Counted from the first letter of the stretch, positions 1-8,306 are shown. The stretch is DNA of 24,778 nt from Candidatus Aerophobus profundus SCGC AAA252-L23 (GCA_000402295.1 AQRW01000152.1:1-24778); one strand, 5' to 3'. Made by a program: numbers and translations. The notes: a model not told the origin generated them from the sequence alone.

Positions 1-20
1 CAGAAAATATGAAATATTAC

Positions 21-227
21 CTAGTATAGCGTTTCCAAAATAACCTTACAATGCTTTGTCATTGCGAGCGACAGTAGCCAAAGTTCAGAGCGAAGCGAAG
101 AGGAAGCAATCTCATGGAAAGTATGTCCTCTTAGGGATTGCTAAGCCTGTTCCGAGCCCAGCGAGGAATCTCGCTCCTCGCAATGACAGTGAAGAAATAT
201 CAGGTTATTTTGGAAACTAACTACTAG
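21..227. repeat. MITE-like nested inverted repeat
   Basis: A non-coding palindromic element. The outer arms GTTTCCAAAATAACC (31-45) and GGTTATTTTGGAAAC (203-217) are perfect 15-base inverted repeats. Short outlying arms CTAGTA (21-26) and TACTAG (222-227) extend the symmetry. A second nested pair, TGTCATTGCGAG (57-68) and CTCGCAATGACA (177-188), lies inside, and the interior carries the 'CGAAGCGAAG...GCAATCTC' type of sequence seen in dispersed palindromic repeats of many bacteria. There is no ORF and no transposase, so if it is mobile it depends on an enzyme encoded elsewhere. It lies just upstream of the galU-type gene. Copy number cannot be judged from this window. Confidence 0.75.
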
Positions 228-286
228 ATCCTATAGTCTATTAATCAGAGTTATGTTGATTGGAGAAGAATAGGGGTGAGGATAGC

Positions 287-1156
287 ATGAAAGTAATCAA
301 AAAAGTAGTTATCCCTGCTGCCGGCCTGGGTACCAGGTTTCTTCCGGCTACTAAAGCTCAACCCAAAGAGATGCTTCCCCTCGTAGATAAGCCAGTAATC
401 CAGTATATTGTTGAGGAAGCAGCGGCCTCAGGGATTGAGACCGTGGTTATTGTTACCAGTCAAAATAAGTCTTCTTTGGAAGACCATTTTGACTCTATGG
501 AAGGACTGGAGAGATGGCTGGAGAAAACCGGTAAGCTGAAAAAGCTTGAGGAAGTTCGAAAAATTACCCAAATGGCTGACTTTGTCTTCATTCGTCAGAA
601 AGGGGTTTACGGTAATGGCACTCCCATTCTCAATGCTCAGCCCGTAGTGGGAAAGGAACCTTTTGCTGTCATCTGGGCCGATGATTTAGTGATAGCTGAA
701 AAACCCAGATTGCAGCAGTTAATGGAGGTTTATACTCGGTATGATTCTCCGGTGCTGACCGCCTACCGGGTAGATGAGGAGGGAACCAAGAAATACGGAA
801 TCATAGAAGGAGAGAAGGTAAAGCCAGGAGTGCTGCGGGTCAAAACCATAGTCGAAAAACCTGGTCCAGATAAGACTTCTTCTCGAATAGCCTCCTTGGG
901 TGGTTACATTCTTACTCCGGATATTTTTGACACTTTAAGAGAGATAAAACCGGGTAAAGACAATGAGCTGTGGCTGGTAGATGGTATCTTCGCTCTCGCG
1001 CGAAAAAGGCCGATTTATGCCCGTCTCATTGAAGGAAAGCACTATGATGTGGGCTCAAAATTGGGTTGGCTCATAGCCAACATTGAGTTAGGACTGAAAA
1101 GTGAGGAAATCGGAGAGCAGCTCAGAGATTACCTTAAGAAAATGCACCTCTCCTGA
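287..1156 (+). CDS. galU: GalU-type UTP--glucose-1-phosphate uridylyltransferase
   Basis: Predicted sugar-1-phosphate nucleotidyltransferase that would make UDP-glucose from UTP and glucose-1-phosphate in the cytoplasm. The 289-residue length is normal for bacterial GalU. The N-terminal nucleotide-binding loop IPAAGLGTRFLPATKAQPKE, the downstream EMLPLVDKP segment, VEKP and the C-terminal GKHYDVGSKLGWL region are all diagnostic. The ATG at 287 is preferred over an in-frame TTG at 260 because GGGGTGAGG lies at the right distance upstream. Two active-site neighbourhoods differ from textbook GalU: YGNGTP stands where LGHA is usual, and WADDLV where LGDD is usual. A relaxed or different sugar/nucleotide specificity is therefore possible. 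The gene stands alone, with a MITE-like element upstream and convergent genes downstream. Confidence 0.85.
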   Translation: MKVIKKVVIPAAGLGTRFLPATKAQPKEMLPLVDKPVIQYIVEEAAASGIETVVIVTSQNKSSLEDHFDSMEGLERWLEKTGKLKKLEEVRKITQMADFVFIRQKGVYGNGTPILNAQPVVGKEPFAVIWADDLVIAEKPRLQQLMEVYTRYDSPVLTAYRVDEEGTKKYGIIEGEKVKPGVLRVKTIVEKPGPDKTSSRIASLGGYILTPDIFDTLREIKPGKDNELWLVDGIFALARKRPIYARLIEGKHYDVGSKLGWLIANIELGLKSEEIGEQLRDYLKKMHLS

Positions 1157-1333
1157 CTTAACTGAGAATCTTTTCTTCCAGTCGATTATGGGTTTCTCCT
1201 GTTCCCATTCCGGAGGAAGTTTCATTGAGAATCCAATTTTGTTCTTTCCACTAAACCTAATTTAATACACCAATTACAAGCAAAGTTCAAGAATTCGTAC
1301 ATCGTCCTTCTTTTTGGTCTATTATGCTTTCTA

Positions 1334-1365
1334 ATGGGTAGGGAAGCTAAAGCCTCCCTACCCAT
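1334..1365. terminator. Hairpin between convergent genes, possible bidirectional terminator
   Basis: ATGGGTAGGGA (1334-1344) pairs perfectly with TCCCTACCCAT (1355-1365), and the interior AGCT/AGCC can extend the stem with one mismatch. It lies in the 269-base gap between the galU-type gene and the convergent HEPN gene, where a two-way terminator is expected. Neither side has a clear T run, so termination is an inference. The rest of 1157-1425 shows nothing else I can support. Confidence 0.45.
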
Positions 1366-1425
1366 ATGGAGAGTTTTAACAGTTTACCAAATGTAGGTTC
1401 ATAACAAATGAAAATATTACGTTAC

Positions 1426-1923
1426 CTATTGGCTTAATTTGTCGAGATATTTTTGAAAAGCAGCTATTTCTTTTTTTAAGCAGAGCAGAGTTCGGGGAAA
1501 TTCTTTAACCAATGTTTTAATCTGTTCCTGTTCCAGGTGAAATCCATAAATATTGCGAAATACATGGCGAAATCCCAGGAATCTTTGCAGCTTTAACTTA
1601 ACGTCTTCAGAAATTAAGGGTGGGCGAACCCCCTTAATTTTTAAGCTCATATCAATTAGCAATTGCTTATGCCAATCCTCTCCGGCAGGTAATCCTCCAT
1701 CAAGCTCCTGAGCTACTCGTCGGAAAATATTTTCAACACCATTATAGAAGTCATGAAGAATGGAATCGGCTGCTCGTAAATCTAAATTAGAAACCTTTTT
1801 GTAGGTTAAACGGAGTTCTAAAGTCTTTAATTCTTGGAGAAGAGCCTCCAAAAATGATACTTCTTGATCAATTTCGCTTTGTAAACGCCTGATTAGCTGC
1901 TTTCCTTTTGCAGGAAGTTTCAC
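1426..1923 (-). CDS. HEPN/HepT-like domain protein, putative toxin partner
   Basis: A 165-residue, mostly helical protein resembling HepT-like HEPN proteins encoded next to minimal nucleotidyltransferases. In the family, HepT is an RNase toxin with an R-x4-H-x-Y catalytic motif, neutralised by the paired nucleotidyltransferase. The C-terminal segment LGFRHVFRNIYGF (about residues 116-128) matches the motif region: Arg119 and Tyr126 are in place, but the expected catalytic His is Asn124. Its ATG overlaps the stop of the upstream nucleotidyltransferase gene by four bases (ATGA), so the two are co-translated. If the alignment is right, RNase activity may be lost, or the family variant may use another residue. 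Family assignment rests on motif and gene pairing. Confidence 0.65.
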   Translation of the reverse strand: MKLPAKGKQLIRRLQSEIDQEVSFLEALLQELKTLELRLTYKKVSNLDLRAADSILHDFYNGVENIFRRVAQELDGGLPAGEDWHKQLLIDMSLKIKGVRPPLISEDVKLKLQRFLGFRHVFRNIYGFHLEQEQIKTLVKEFPRTLLCLKKEIAAFQKYLDKLSQ

Positions 1924-2321
1924 AGATGTTCCCCGGCAATAGTGATTTTTTCCCGTAAAGATCCCGGGCAGCTTCTTAAAGGTATGATATTGAAGGGAAA
2001 TTTGGTGTGCAAGAGAAGTTCTCCCATGGCCTCGAAAAAGATACGGTCAGGCAATCCCTCTACAGCAAGGTCGATATCTGAGTTTTCGTTGAATCGTTCC
2101 TTTTCTAATAAAGAACCAAATAAATAGACACTGGTAGCTGAATATTTCGTATAAAAAATGTTAGCTAAAGCCTGAGCTTCCTGATAAGCTCCTTTTCTTA
2201 AATGTTCACGCTCTTTTTGCTTTTCAATAAGGCGCTTTTCCCAGGCTTTGATATAGGAGTGATATTGAGATTCTTTTGTATGAGAAGCAGTCACTTTTAT
2301 CTTCTCCGAACTTTTTCTCAT
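1920..2321 (-). CDS. MNT-type nucleotidyltransferase domain protein, putative antitoxin
   Basis: A 133-residue protein with a minimal nucleotidyltransferase core: FGS at 68-70 and SDIDLAV at 81-87 form the GS...DxD signature (11 residues between GS and DID). In known HEPN/MNT systems this partner neutralises the toxin by polyadenylating it with AMP near the catalytic motif. The third acidic residue expected in the following strand (a VDVIPL-like segment) is Asn here (FNIIPL), so catalysis may be impaired. About 55 residues precede the core as a charged helical extension. The gene is first in a two-gene minus-strand unit with the HEPN gene. The start is ATG at 2321; the ribosome-binding site is weak. 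Confidence 0.7.
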   Translation of the reverse strand: MRKSSEKIKVTASHTKESQYHSYIKAWEKRLIEKQKEREHLRKGAYQEAQALANIFYTKYSATSVYLFGSLLEKERFNENSDIDLAVEGLPDRIFFEAMGELLLHTKFPFNIIPLRSCPGSLREKITIAGEHL

Positions 2322-2494
2322 TCTCTGTATATAGTCATAAACTATCCTATACCATTCTCGACCTCTGTAAAGAAGACTTCGGGTACTGAAAACAGTGAAA
2401 CATTCCCTACGGGAAGAGAATCAATTCATCTAATCAACAAATATTTAAGCAAAAATGACTACTTAACGAAAAATTAATATTTTCTTTATACGCA

Positions 2495-2529
2495 GTTAAT
2501 AATGATGTTGTAAGATGTTAGCGAATAAT
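2495..2529 (+). promoter_or_regulatory. Candidate Pho box and promoter upstream of pstS
   Basis: GATGTTG (2504-2510) and GATGTTA (2514-2520) form a direct repeat with a 10-base period, preceded by GTTAAT (2495). A possible -10, AATAAT, is at 2524-2529. Tandem half-sites with a 10-11 base period ahead of pstS are what PhoB/PhoP regulators bind, and a PhoR/PhoB pair is encoded nearby. No reference consensus for this lineage is available, so this is a suggestion only. The rest of the 2322-2578 gap shows no further gene. Confidence 0.3.
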
Positions 2530-2578
2530 AAGGACGAGGGAAAATAGAAATTCTCTGCGTCTTGAAAAGGAGGAGAAG

Positions 2579-3436
2579 ATGAAGGCAAAAAAAATTGGGG
2601 GGTTGGTAGTCCTTACGGTAGGGTTGGTGACAGCCACACAGATTTGTATCTGCGGATTGGCTGGGGCAAGAGGAGAGAATGGTCTCTCTATTCAGGGTTC
2701 AACTACTGTTCTTCCCATTGCTCAGGCCGCGGCGGAGGAGTATATGGACCTTGCTGATGCTGGTCTTGTGCCGGAAGCGGATATTACCGTTAGAGGAGGA
2801 GGATCGGGGGTAGGTATTGCTGCTCTTCTTGACGGAACTATAGATATTGCTGATACCTCAAGACCAATGAAATCCCAAGAGATAGAAAAGGCAAAGAAAA
2901 GGGGGATTGAGCCCTTTGCTACCGTAATAGCCAAGGATGGTATTGCCGTGATTGTTCATCCGTCTAATTCAGTAGAGAGATTAAGTATGGGGGATCTTCA
3001 GGCAATCTACACCGGTCAAATAAGCGAATGGAGTAGGATGGGTGGAGAAGCAAAGTCTATTGTGGTTATCTCCAGAGATACAGCCTCAGGAACTTTTGAG
3101 ATTTTCAAAGAACTCGTGCTTAAGGATGAGAAGGTAGGAGGCAATTCCCTTATGCTTGCCTCAAATCAGGCGGTTGCCACCACGGTAGCCAAGACCCCGG
3201 GAGCCATAGGATACGTGGGTCTGGCTTATCTGTCTCCTGAAGTAAAAGCATTGGAGATCGATGGGGTGAAGCCCTCACAGAAAACAGTGGTTAGCGAAGA
3301 ATACAGACTTTCTCGTCCCCTCTTTATGTATACCAACGGAAAACCAAAGGGATTAGTAAGGAAGTTTGTAGATTTCGCACTTTCCCTGGCTGGTCAGAGA
3401 ATTGTTGAAGACTTAGGTTTTGTTCCCTTGAGGTAA
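2579..3436 (+). CDS. pstS: Phosphate ABC transporter, phosphate-binding protein
   Basis: Secreted high-affinity phosphate-binding protein that hands phosphate to PstCA. It is 285 residues long with an N-terminal hydrophobic signal (about 1-30, ending near LAGARG). A canonical lipobox is not evident, so it may be soluble or use an atypical anchor. The phosphate-binding loops are recognisable: GSTTVLPIAQAA at about 41-52, RGGGSGVGI at about 72-80, ADTSRPM at about 97-103, and SRDTASGTFE at about 162-171. A strong AAGGAGGAGAAG precedes the ATG at 2579. It is the first gene of pstSCAB-phoU, five bases before pstC. The gene is likely induced by phosphate starvation through the neighbouring PhoR/PhoB pair. 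Confidence 0.93.
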   Translation: MKAKKIGGLVVLTVGLVTATQICICGLAGARGENGLSIQGSTTVLPIAQAAAEEYMDLADAGLVPEADITVRGGGSGVGIAALLDGTIDIADTSRPMKSQEIEKAKKRGIEPFATVIAKDGIAVIVHPSNSVERLSMGDLQAIYTGQISEWSRMGGEAKSIVVISRDTASGTFEIFKELVLKDEKVGGNSLMLASNQAVATTVAKTPGAIGYVGLAYLSPEVKALEIDGVKPSQKTVVSEEYRLSRPLFMYTNGKPKGLVRKFVDFALSLAGQRIVEDLGFVPLR

Positions 3437-3441
3437 TAGAA

Positions 3442-4305
3442 ATGCCTATGAAAAAGAGTTTCATCGAGAAGCTACTTCCTGTATTTGCTTCGCTTTCTTG
3501 TTTATTTCTCCTGGGCATAACCCTGACTTTATTTACCGAGGGTTTACCCATTTTCAAGAGTGTAGGATTTTTTGAATTTATCTTTGGCAGGGCCTGGTAC
3601 CCTACCTACAACCCTCCGGAATTTGGAATATTACCGCTCATCCTAGGTTCTTTGGAAGTTACCGCCCTTACTCTACTGATTGCCATTCCTCTTAGCCTGG
3701 GATCTTCAATATATATATCTGAACTGTCCTCGCCAAAGATGAGAGAAATTTTAAAACCGGGAATAGAACTTTTAGCCGGGATACCCTCGGTAGTTTATGG
3801 TTTCTTTGGTATGGTTTTTCTTGCTCCCCTGATTCAGAAGGTATTTAACCTACCTACGGGTCTAACCGCCTTTACCGCCTCCGTAATTTTAGGTGTTATG
3901 ATTGTTCCCACCATCACCAGTCTTGCCGAAGATGCCATCTCAGCCGTACCAAAAGAAATAAGGGAGGCTTCCTTTGCTCTGGGAGCAACAAAATGGGAGA
4001 CAATTACCAGAGTAGTTATTCCGGCTTCTTCTTCGGGTATTATCACGGCAATTATCTTAGGAATGGGAAGAGCCGCAGGAGAAACAATGACCGTTTTAAT
4101 GGTCAGCGGAGGAGCAGCTTTAATACCTAAATCCCTTTTTCAGCCAGTTCGTCCTATGACCGCAACCATTGCTGCTGAAATGGGAGAGGCACCCATGGGC
4201 AGTGCTCATTATCATGCCCTTTTTGGCATTGCCCTGGTTTTATTTTCTTTGACCTTAATCCTCAATCTTTTGGCTGACCAGCTATCTTCGAAGAAAAAAC
4301 GATGA
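3442..4305 (+). CDS. pstC: Phosphate ABC transporter permease PstC
   Basis: Inner-membrane subunit of the phosphate importer, 287 residues with about six hydrophobic segments, normal for the family. The cytoplasmic coupling loop EASFALGATKWE (about residues 176-187), where PstB docks, is clearly present, together with the preceding LAGIPSVVYGFFG segment typical of PstC/PstA. A second ATG two codons in could also serve as start. The gene starts five bases after pstS and overlaps pstA by four bases (ATGA), so translation is likely coupled. Confidence 0.92.
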   Translation: MPMKKSFIEKLLPVFASLSCLFLLGITLTLFTEGLPIFKSVGFFEFIFGRAWYPTYNPPEFGILPLILGSLEVTALTLLIAIPLSLGSSIYISELSSPKMREILKPGIELLAGIPSVVYGFFGMVFLAPLIQKVFNLPTGLTAFTASVILGVMIVPTITSLAEDAISAVPKEIREASFALGATKWETITRVVIPASSSGIITAIILGMGRAAGETMTVLMVSGGAALIPKSLFQPVRPMTATIAAEMGEAPMGSAHYHALFGIALVLFSLTLILNLLADQLSSKKKR

Positions 4306-5150
4306 GAAAGCTCAAACAAATACTGGGATTCACTCTCTTGAGGTTATGTATTTTTCTTGTATTTCTCTCTTTGTTTTCTCTGGTCATTTATATTTTTTTA
4401 AATGGATTTAAGGTAATGAGTTTATCCTTTCTTTTGGAGTTTCCCCGAAGAGGAATGACCCAAGGAGGAATACTTCCGGCCATTATGGGTACTTTTCTCT
4501 TGAGTGCAGGAGCTATTTTGTTTGCCTTGCCCTTAGGTGTGTTAGCGGCCATCTATTTAAAGGAGTATGCCGGAGCGAGAAAATGGGTAAGGATAATAAA
4601 GATCGCCATAAATAATCTCGCCGGGGTACCATCAGTAGTCTTTGGCCTTTTTGGTTTAGCGGTATTTGTCAAACTTTTTGGTTTTGGTGTTTCGGTACTT
4701 TCAGGTTCACTTACCTTAGGAATACTGATTCTACCAGTAATAATCAGGGCCTCGGAAGAAGCTGTTGGCTCAGTCCCTTCTTCTTTCAAAGAGGCTTCTT
4801 TTGCCCTGGGGGCAACGAAGTGGCAAACAGTAAGAAAAGTGGTCTTACCAGCCGCCTTGCCCGGTATCTTAACCGGGACCATATTAAGTATAGGCCGAGT
4901 GGCCGGGGAGACAGCGCCTATCCTCTTTACGGCGGCCACTTTCTATACTCGCCACCTTCCTAAATCGATCTTTGATGAAGTTATGGTCCTTCCTTACCAT
5001 ATCTATGCCCTAATGACCGAGGGAACAAAGCCAGAGTTTCAAGTTCCCATCGCTTATGGAACTGCCTTAGTGCTTCTTTTTTTAGTTTTCGCGGTTAACC
5101 TGGTGGCTGTAATCATAAGATCTCGGGCCCGAAGGAGAAGAAAGTGGTAA
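4302..5150 (+). CDS. pstA: Phosphate ABC transporter permease PstA
   Basis: Second membrane subunit of the phosphate importer, 282 residues, pairing with PstC. It contains LAGVPSVVFGLFG and the coupling loop EASFALGATKWQ, which nearly repeat the PstC elements, as expected for paralogous partners. The later RVAGETAPILFTAA segment is typical of PstA. The C-terminus is very basic (RSRARRRRKW), consistent with a cytoplasmic tail. The ATG overlaps the pstC stop (ATGA), and the last seven bases overlap the GTG start of pstB. Confidence 0.92.
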   Translation: MRKLKQILGFTLLRLCIFLVFLSLFSLVIYIFLNGFKVMSLSFLLEFPRRGMTQGGILPAIMGTFLLSAGAILFALPLGVLAAIYLKEYAGARKWVRIIKIAINNLAGVPSVVFGLFGLAVFVKLFGFGVSVLSGSLTLGILILPVIIRASEEAVGSVPSSFKEASFALGATKWQTVRKVVLPAALPGILTGTILSIGRVAGETAPILFTAATFYTRHLPKSIFDEVMVLPYHIYALMTEGTKPEFQVPIAYGTALVLLFLVFAVNLVAVIIRSRARRRRKW

Positions 5151-5899
5151 GTAAGATAATCATAAAAGAGTTAAGTCTTTGGTTTGAGAAAAATAATGTG
5201 TTAAAAAATATAAATATCTCCATTCCGGAAAAACTAATAACCGCGGTTATGGGACCTTCTGGATGTGGAAAGTCTACCTTTCTTCGTTGTCTTAATCGAA
5301 TGAATGACTTAATCGAGGAAACTAAAATTTCCGGTGGTGTTTTTATAGATGGAAAAGATATTTATGGTGACAGTATAGACATCTTTGATTTACGCAAGAA
5401 AGTAGGTATGGTATTTCAAAAGCCCAATCCTTTTCCCAAATCAATATTTGAAAATGTAGCCTACGGGCTTAAGATTCATGGAGTAAAGAATAGAAAAACA
5501 ATCTCTGAAAAAGTTGAGAGAGCCCTGGGGGATGCTAATCTTTGGGATGAGGTAAAAAATAGGCTTTCTTCATCAGTTTTTGATCTATCCGGAGGTCAGC
5601 AACAAAGACTCTGTATAGCCAGAGCCTTGGCCATAAAGCCGGAGATTATCTTATTTGACGAGCCTGCTTCTGCTCTGGATCCTATCTCCACGGCCAAGCT
5701 CGAGGATTTACTGGGAGAACTAAAGAAAAATTACACCATTGTCATAGTTACTCATAATCTGCAACAGGCAGCCAGAATATCTGATTATACGGCATTTTTG
5801 ATGTTGGGAGAGCTTATTGAATTTGATAATACAGAAAAAATATTTACTGCTCCTCAGGATAAACGGACAGAAAATTACTTGACGGGTAAATTTGGATAA
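5144..5899 (+). CDS. pstB: Phosphate ABC transporter ATPase PstB
   Basis: Cytoplasmic ATPase that powers PstCA, 251 residues. Walker A GPSGCGKST is at 37-45, the Q-loop is in VGMVFQKPNPFPKSI, the signature LSGGQ at 148-152, and Walker B ILFDEPASALDP ends near 180. The FQKPNPFP segment is the hallmark that separates PstB from other ABC ATPases. GTG at 5144 is the start, supported by GAAGGAGAAG just upstream; it overlaps the pstA end by seven bases. Confidence 0.95.
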   Translation: MVSKIIIKELSLWFEKNNVLKNINISIPEKLITAVMGPSGCGKSTFLRCLNRMNDLIEETKISGGVFIDGKDIYGDSIDIFDLRKKVGMVFQKPNPFPKSIFENVAYGLKIHGVKNRKTISEKVERALGDANLWDEVKNRLSSSVFDLSGGQQQRLCIARALAIKPEIILFDEPASALDPISTAKLEDLLGELKKNYTIVIVTHNLQQAARISDYTAFLMLGELIEFDNTEKIFTAPQDKRTENYLTGKFG

Positions 5900-5909
5900 G
5901 GAGGATAAG

Positions 5910-6587
5910 ATGTTGGAAGAGAAAATCACCGAACTTAAGCAGAAACTTGTTGTTATGGCCTCTTTAGTAGAATCAATGCTTGAAAAAAGTATGAACTCAC
6001 TGGTTAACAAAGATGAGGAGCTGGCCAGAGAGGTCATTAATAAGGATGAACCAAAAGTTAATGATTTAGAAGTAAAGATAGAGGACTTCGGGATAAAGCT
6101 TATAGCTTTATATCAACCAGAAGCTTCCTATCTTCGTATCATAGTGGCAGTGATTAAAATAAATAATGACCTGGAAAGAATAGGGGATCATGCCGTTAAT
6201 ATTGCCGAACGTGCACTCTATCTAATTCTCAGACCTCCTGTCAAGCCCTTAATTGATCTTCCGAGAATGGGTAAAAGTGCCAGGAAGATGTTGAAGGAAA
6301 GTCTTGATTCCTTCATCGGGGGCGATGTAAATCTGGCCATCTCGGTCTGCAAGGAGGATGAGAAGGTTGATTATCTTCGGGATCAAATTGTCAGAGAACT
6401 GATCACTTACATGATTAGTGATCCGGCGACCATAGAACGTTCTATTCAACTAATTTTCATAGCCAGGAACTTAGAACGGGTGGCAGACTTAGCTACTAAT
6501 ATTGCCGAAGATGTCGTTTTCACGGTAAAGGGTGAAGTCATAAAACATCACCAGAGGAAGAAAGAAAGAGATTCAAAAAGGACTTAG
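5910..6587 (+). CDS. phoU: Phosphate signalling regulator PhoU
   Basis: All-helical cytoplasmic regulator that links the Pst transporter state to the PhoR kinase, keeping the Pho regulon off when phosphate is ample. The 225-residue product has the two PhoU repeats, each marked by an E(R)xxD metal-binding motif: NDLERIGDHAVNIAE in the first and RNLERVADLATNIAE in the second. ATG at 5910 is chosen over an in-frame TTG at 5892 because AAGGAGG overlaps the pstB stop and is well spaced for it. The 3' end overlaps the 3' end of the convergent phoR gene by 15 bases. Confidence 0.93.
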   Translation: MLEEKITELKQKLVVMASLVESMLEKSMNSLVNKDEELAREVINKDEPKVNDLEVKIEDFGIKLIALYQPEASYLRIIVAVIKINNDLERIGDHAVNIAERALYLILRPPVKPLIDLPRMGKSARKMLKESLDSFIGGDVNLAISVCKEDEKVDYLRDQIVRELITYMISDPATIERSIQLIFIARNLERVADLATNIAEDVVFTVKGEVIKHHQRKKERDSKRT

Positions 6588-8306
6588 GGGCAGGGTAATA
6601 GAAAATTTTGTGCCTGAACCAGGATTACTTTCTACCTCTATGTTCCCATTATGTAAGAGCACAATGTGTTTTACAATGGAAAGTCCCAAACCGGTTCCGC
6701 CAAGCTTTTTAGAGCGGGATTTGTCCACGACATAAAATCTTTCAAAAATTCGAGGTAACTGCTCTTCAGGGATGCCTATCCCTGTATCTTCTATTTCCAC
6801 GCATACTTTTTTCTTTATTTGTTTCACCGATATGTGAATCTCTCCTTCCTCAGTATATTTTACGGCATTGTCTATTAGGTTTATGAACATCTGTTCCAAT
6901 TTGAAGGGGTCTGCTTTAATAAAAGGAAGGTTATTATCCACCTCCAGTCTTAAGTCCAAGTTCTTTTCTCGAAGTCTTGGCTCAAATATTCGGATGATAC
7001 CATCGATTAGGTTTTTCACCTTCACTTCTTCTATTTCTAATTGGACTCCTTTCTCTTCAAGCTCTGATAGCGAGAGTAAGTCTCTGACAATATTGATAAG
7101 TCTATCTGTATGTCTCTTAATAACCTCTACATAATGTTGTTCCTTCCCATTGATCTCTTCCTCCAATGTTTCTACAAATCCCTTTATGGCGGTAAGAGGG
7201 GTGCGCAGCTCATGAGACATATTTACCACAAAATCTTTTTTCATCTTTTCCAGATTTTTCGCTTGGGTTATATCATGAAAAAGTACGACGATTTCTTTTC
7301 GGGATTCCAGAAGGGTTGCACTACATAAGAAGATTCTGCCATTTAGGATTACTTCCTTAGCAGAATTCCTTTTTTTCTCTACCACCCTTCTTACCAATTC
7401 ACCAAACATAGTTTCTCTTACTACTTCCCAGTAAAAACGCCCTTTCACCAAATCTTGTCGGATAATCTTGTTAAAGCTTTTATTACTGAGTAAAATCTTT
7501 CCCTTCCCGTCCAAAAGTAAAAGTCCTTCTTGAAGAGAAGAGATGATACTATCAAGCTCTTCTTTTTGGCTGGACAACTCTGTAAACAAGGTTTTCATCT
7601 GCTCGGTCATGTGATTAAGACTATCGGCAAGCTCCTTTAGTTCGCCGTTATTTTTCAGAGATGCCCTTACGCTAAAATCTCCGGAAGCTACCCGGCGTGA
7701 GAAAGAAACAAGCTGTCTAATTGGTTTTGACAGGCTTCGAGAAAAAAAGCCGGCGGCCAGCAGGCATATAATTAGGATAATTGTGGCAATACACATAATA
7801 TTCGTTTTTAAATCATCAAGAAGACTATTGATATTATCCAGAAACAAACTTATCCTCATAACTCCTAAGACTATGCCATCAGTTTCAATGGGTACGGCCA
7901 CATACAACATTTTCTTCTCTACCGTAGTGCTAAAGCGCAATGAAGTACCAACATCATTTTTCAAAGCCTGGGCTACCTCCGGTCTCGTGCTATGATTTTC
8001 CATGGATTTTGGATCTTTCTCAGAGTCCGCCAAAACCACACCTTTTGGGTCTATAACGGTGATTCTGGTATGTATTCGGCCTCCTACTTTTTTTGCCAGG
8101 ATGTCCAGTTCTTCTGATCGACCTTCTTCCAAAAGAGGAGCTGCGCTTAGTATTAAACTTTCCCCGAGATTCTTCGAATCCTCAGCCAATGTATTTAAGT
8201 AATGAGTTCTTATGATTTTAAATGAGAGGAGGGGAATGAGTATTGAGATCAAAAGTACTATTAAAAAGTATCCACCAAACACTTTTAAGAATAGAGATTT
8301 CCTCAT
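6573..8306 (-). CDS. phoR: Phosphate-regulon-type sensor histidine kinase
   Basis: Membrane sensor kinase of 577 residues that would phosphorylate the adjacent response regulator. In order: TM1 (about 9-31); an extracytoplasmic sensor loop (about 32-168) resembling the sCache-like region of Gram-positive-type PhoR, unlike the short loop of E. coli PhoR; TM2 (about 169-187); HAMP (about 188-240); PAS (about 250-345); HisKA with MSHELRTPL, His365; and HATPase_c with N-box Asn476/Asn480, DTGIGIP at 507-513 and GGTGLGLS at 536-543. Its ATG overlaps the regulator stop by four bases. Position tail to tail with pst-phoU supports the phosphate role. A large sensor domain means it might also read another signal. 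Confidence 0.87.
   Translation of the reverse strand: MRKSLFLKVFGGYFLIVLLISILIPLLSFKIIRTHYLNTLAEDSKNLGESLILSAAPLLEEGRSEELDILAKKVGGRIHTRITVIDPKGVVLADSEKDPKSMENHSTRPEVAQALKNDVGTSLRFSTTVEKKMLYVAVPIETDGIVLGVMRISLFLDNINSLLDDLKTNIMCIATIILIICLLAAGFFSRSLSKPIRQLVSFSRRVASGDFSVRASLKNNGELKELADSLNHMTEQMKTLFTELSSQKEELDSIISSLQEGLLLLDGKGKILLSNKSFNKIIRQDLVKGRFYWEVVRETMFGELVRRVVEKKRNSAKEVILNGRIFLCSATLLESRKEIVVLFHDITQAKNLEKMKKDFVVNMSHELRTPLTAIKGFVETLEEEINGKEQHYVEVIKRHTDRLINIVRDLLSLSELEEKGVQLEIEEVKVKNLIDGIIRIFEPRLREKNLDLRLEVDNNLPFIKADPFKLEQMFINLIDNAVKYTEEGEIHISVKQIKKKVCVEIEDTGIGIPEEQLPRIFERFYVVDKSRSKKLGGTGLGLSIVKHIVLLHNGNIEVESNPGSGTKFSITLPLSPF

Noticed and set aside
1942..2477. Two plus-strand ORFs opposite the nucleotidyltransferase
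   Set aside because: They lie on the reverse strand of a gene with clear motifs, lack ribosome-binding sites and have no recognisable domain.
2579..2680. PstS as a classical lipoprotein
   Set aside because: The Cys residues in the signal region (QICICG) do not fit a lipobox, so the call was left as a secreted protein.
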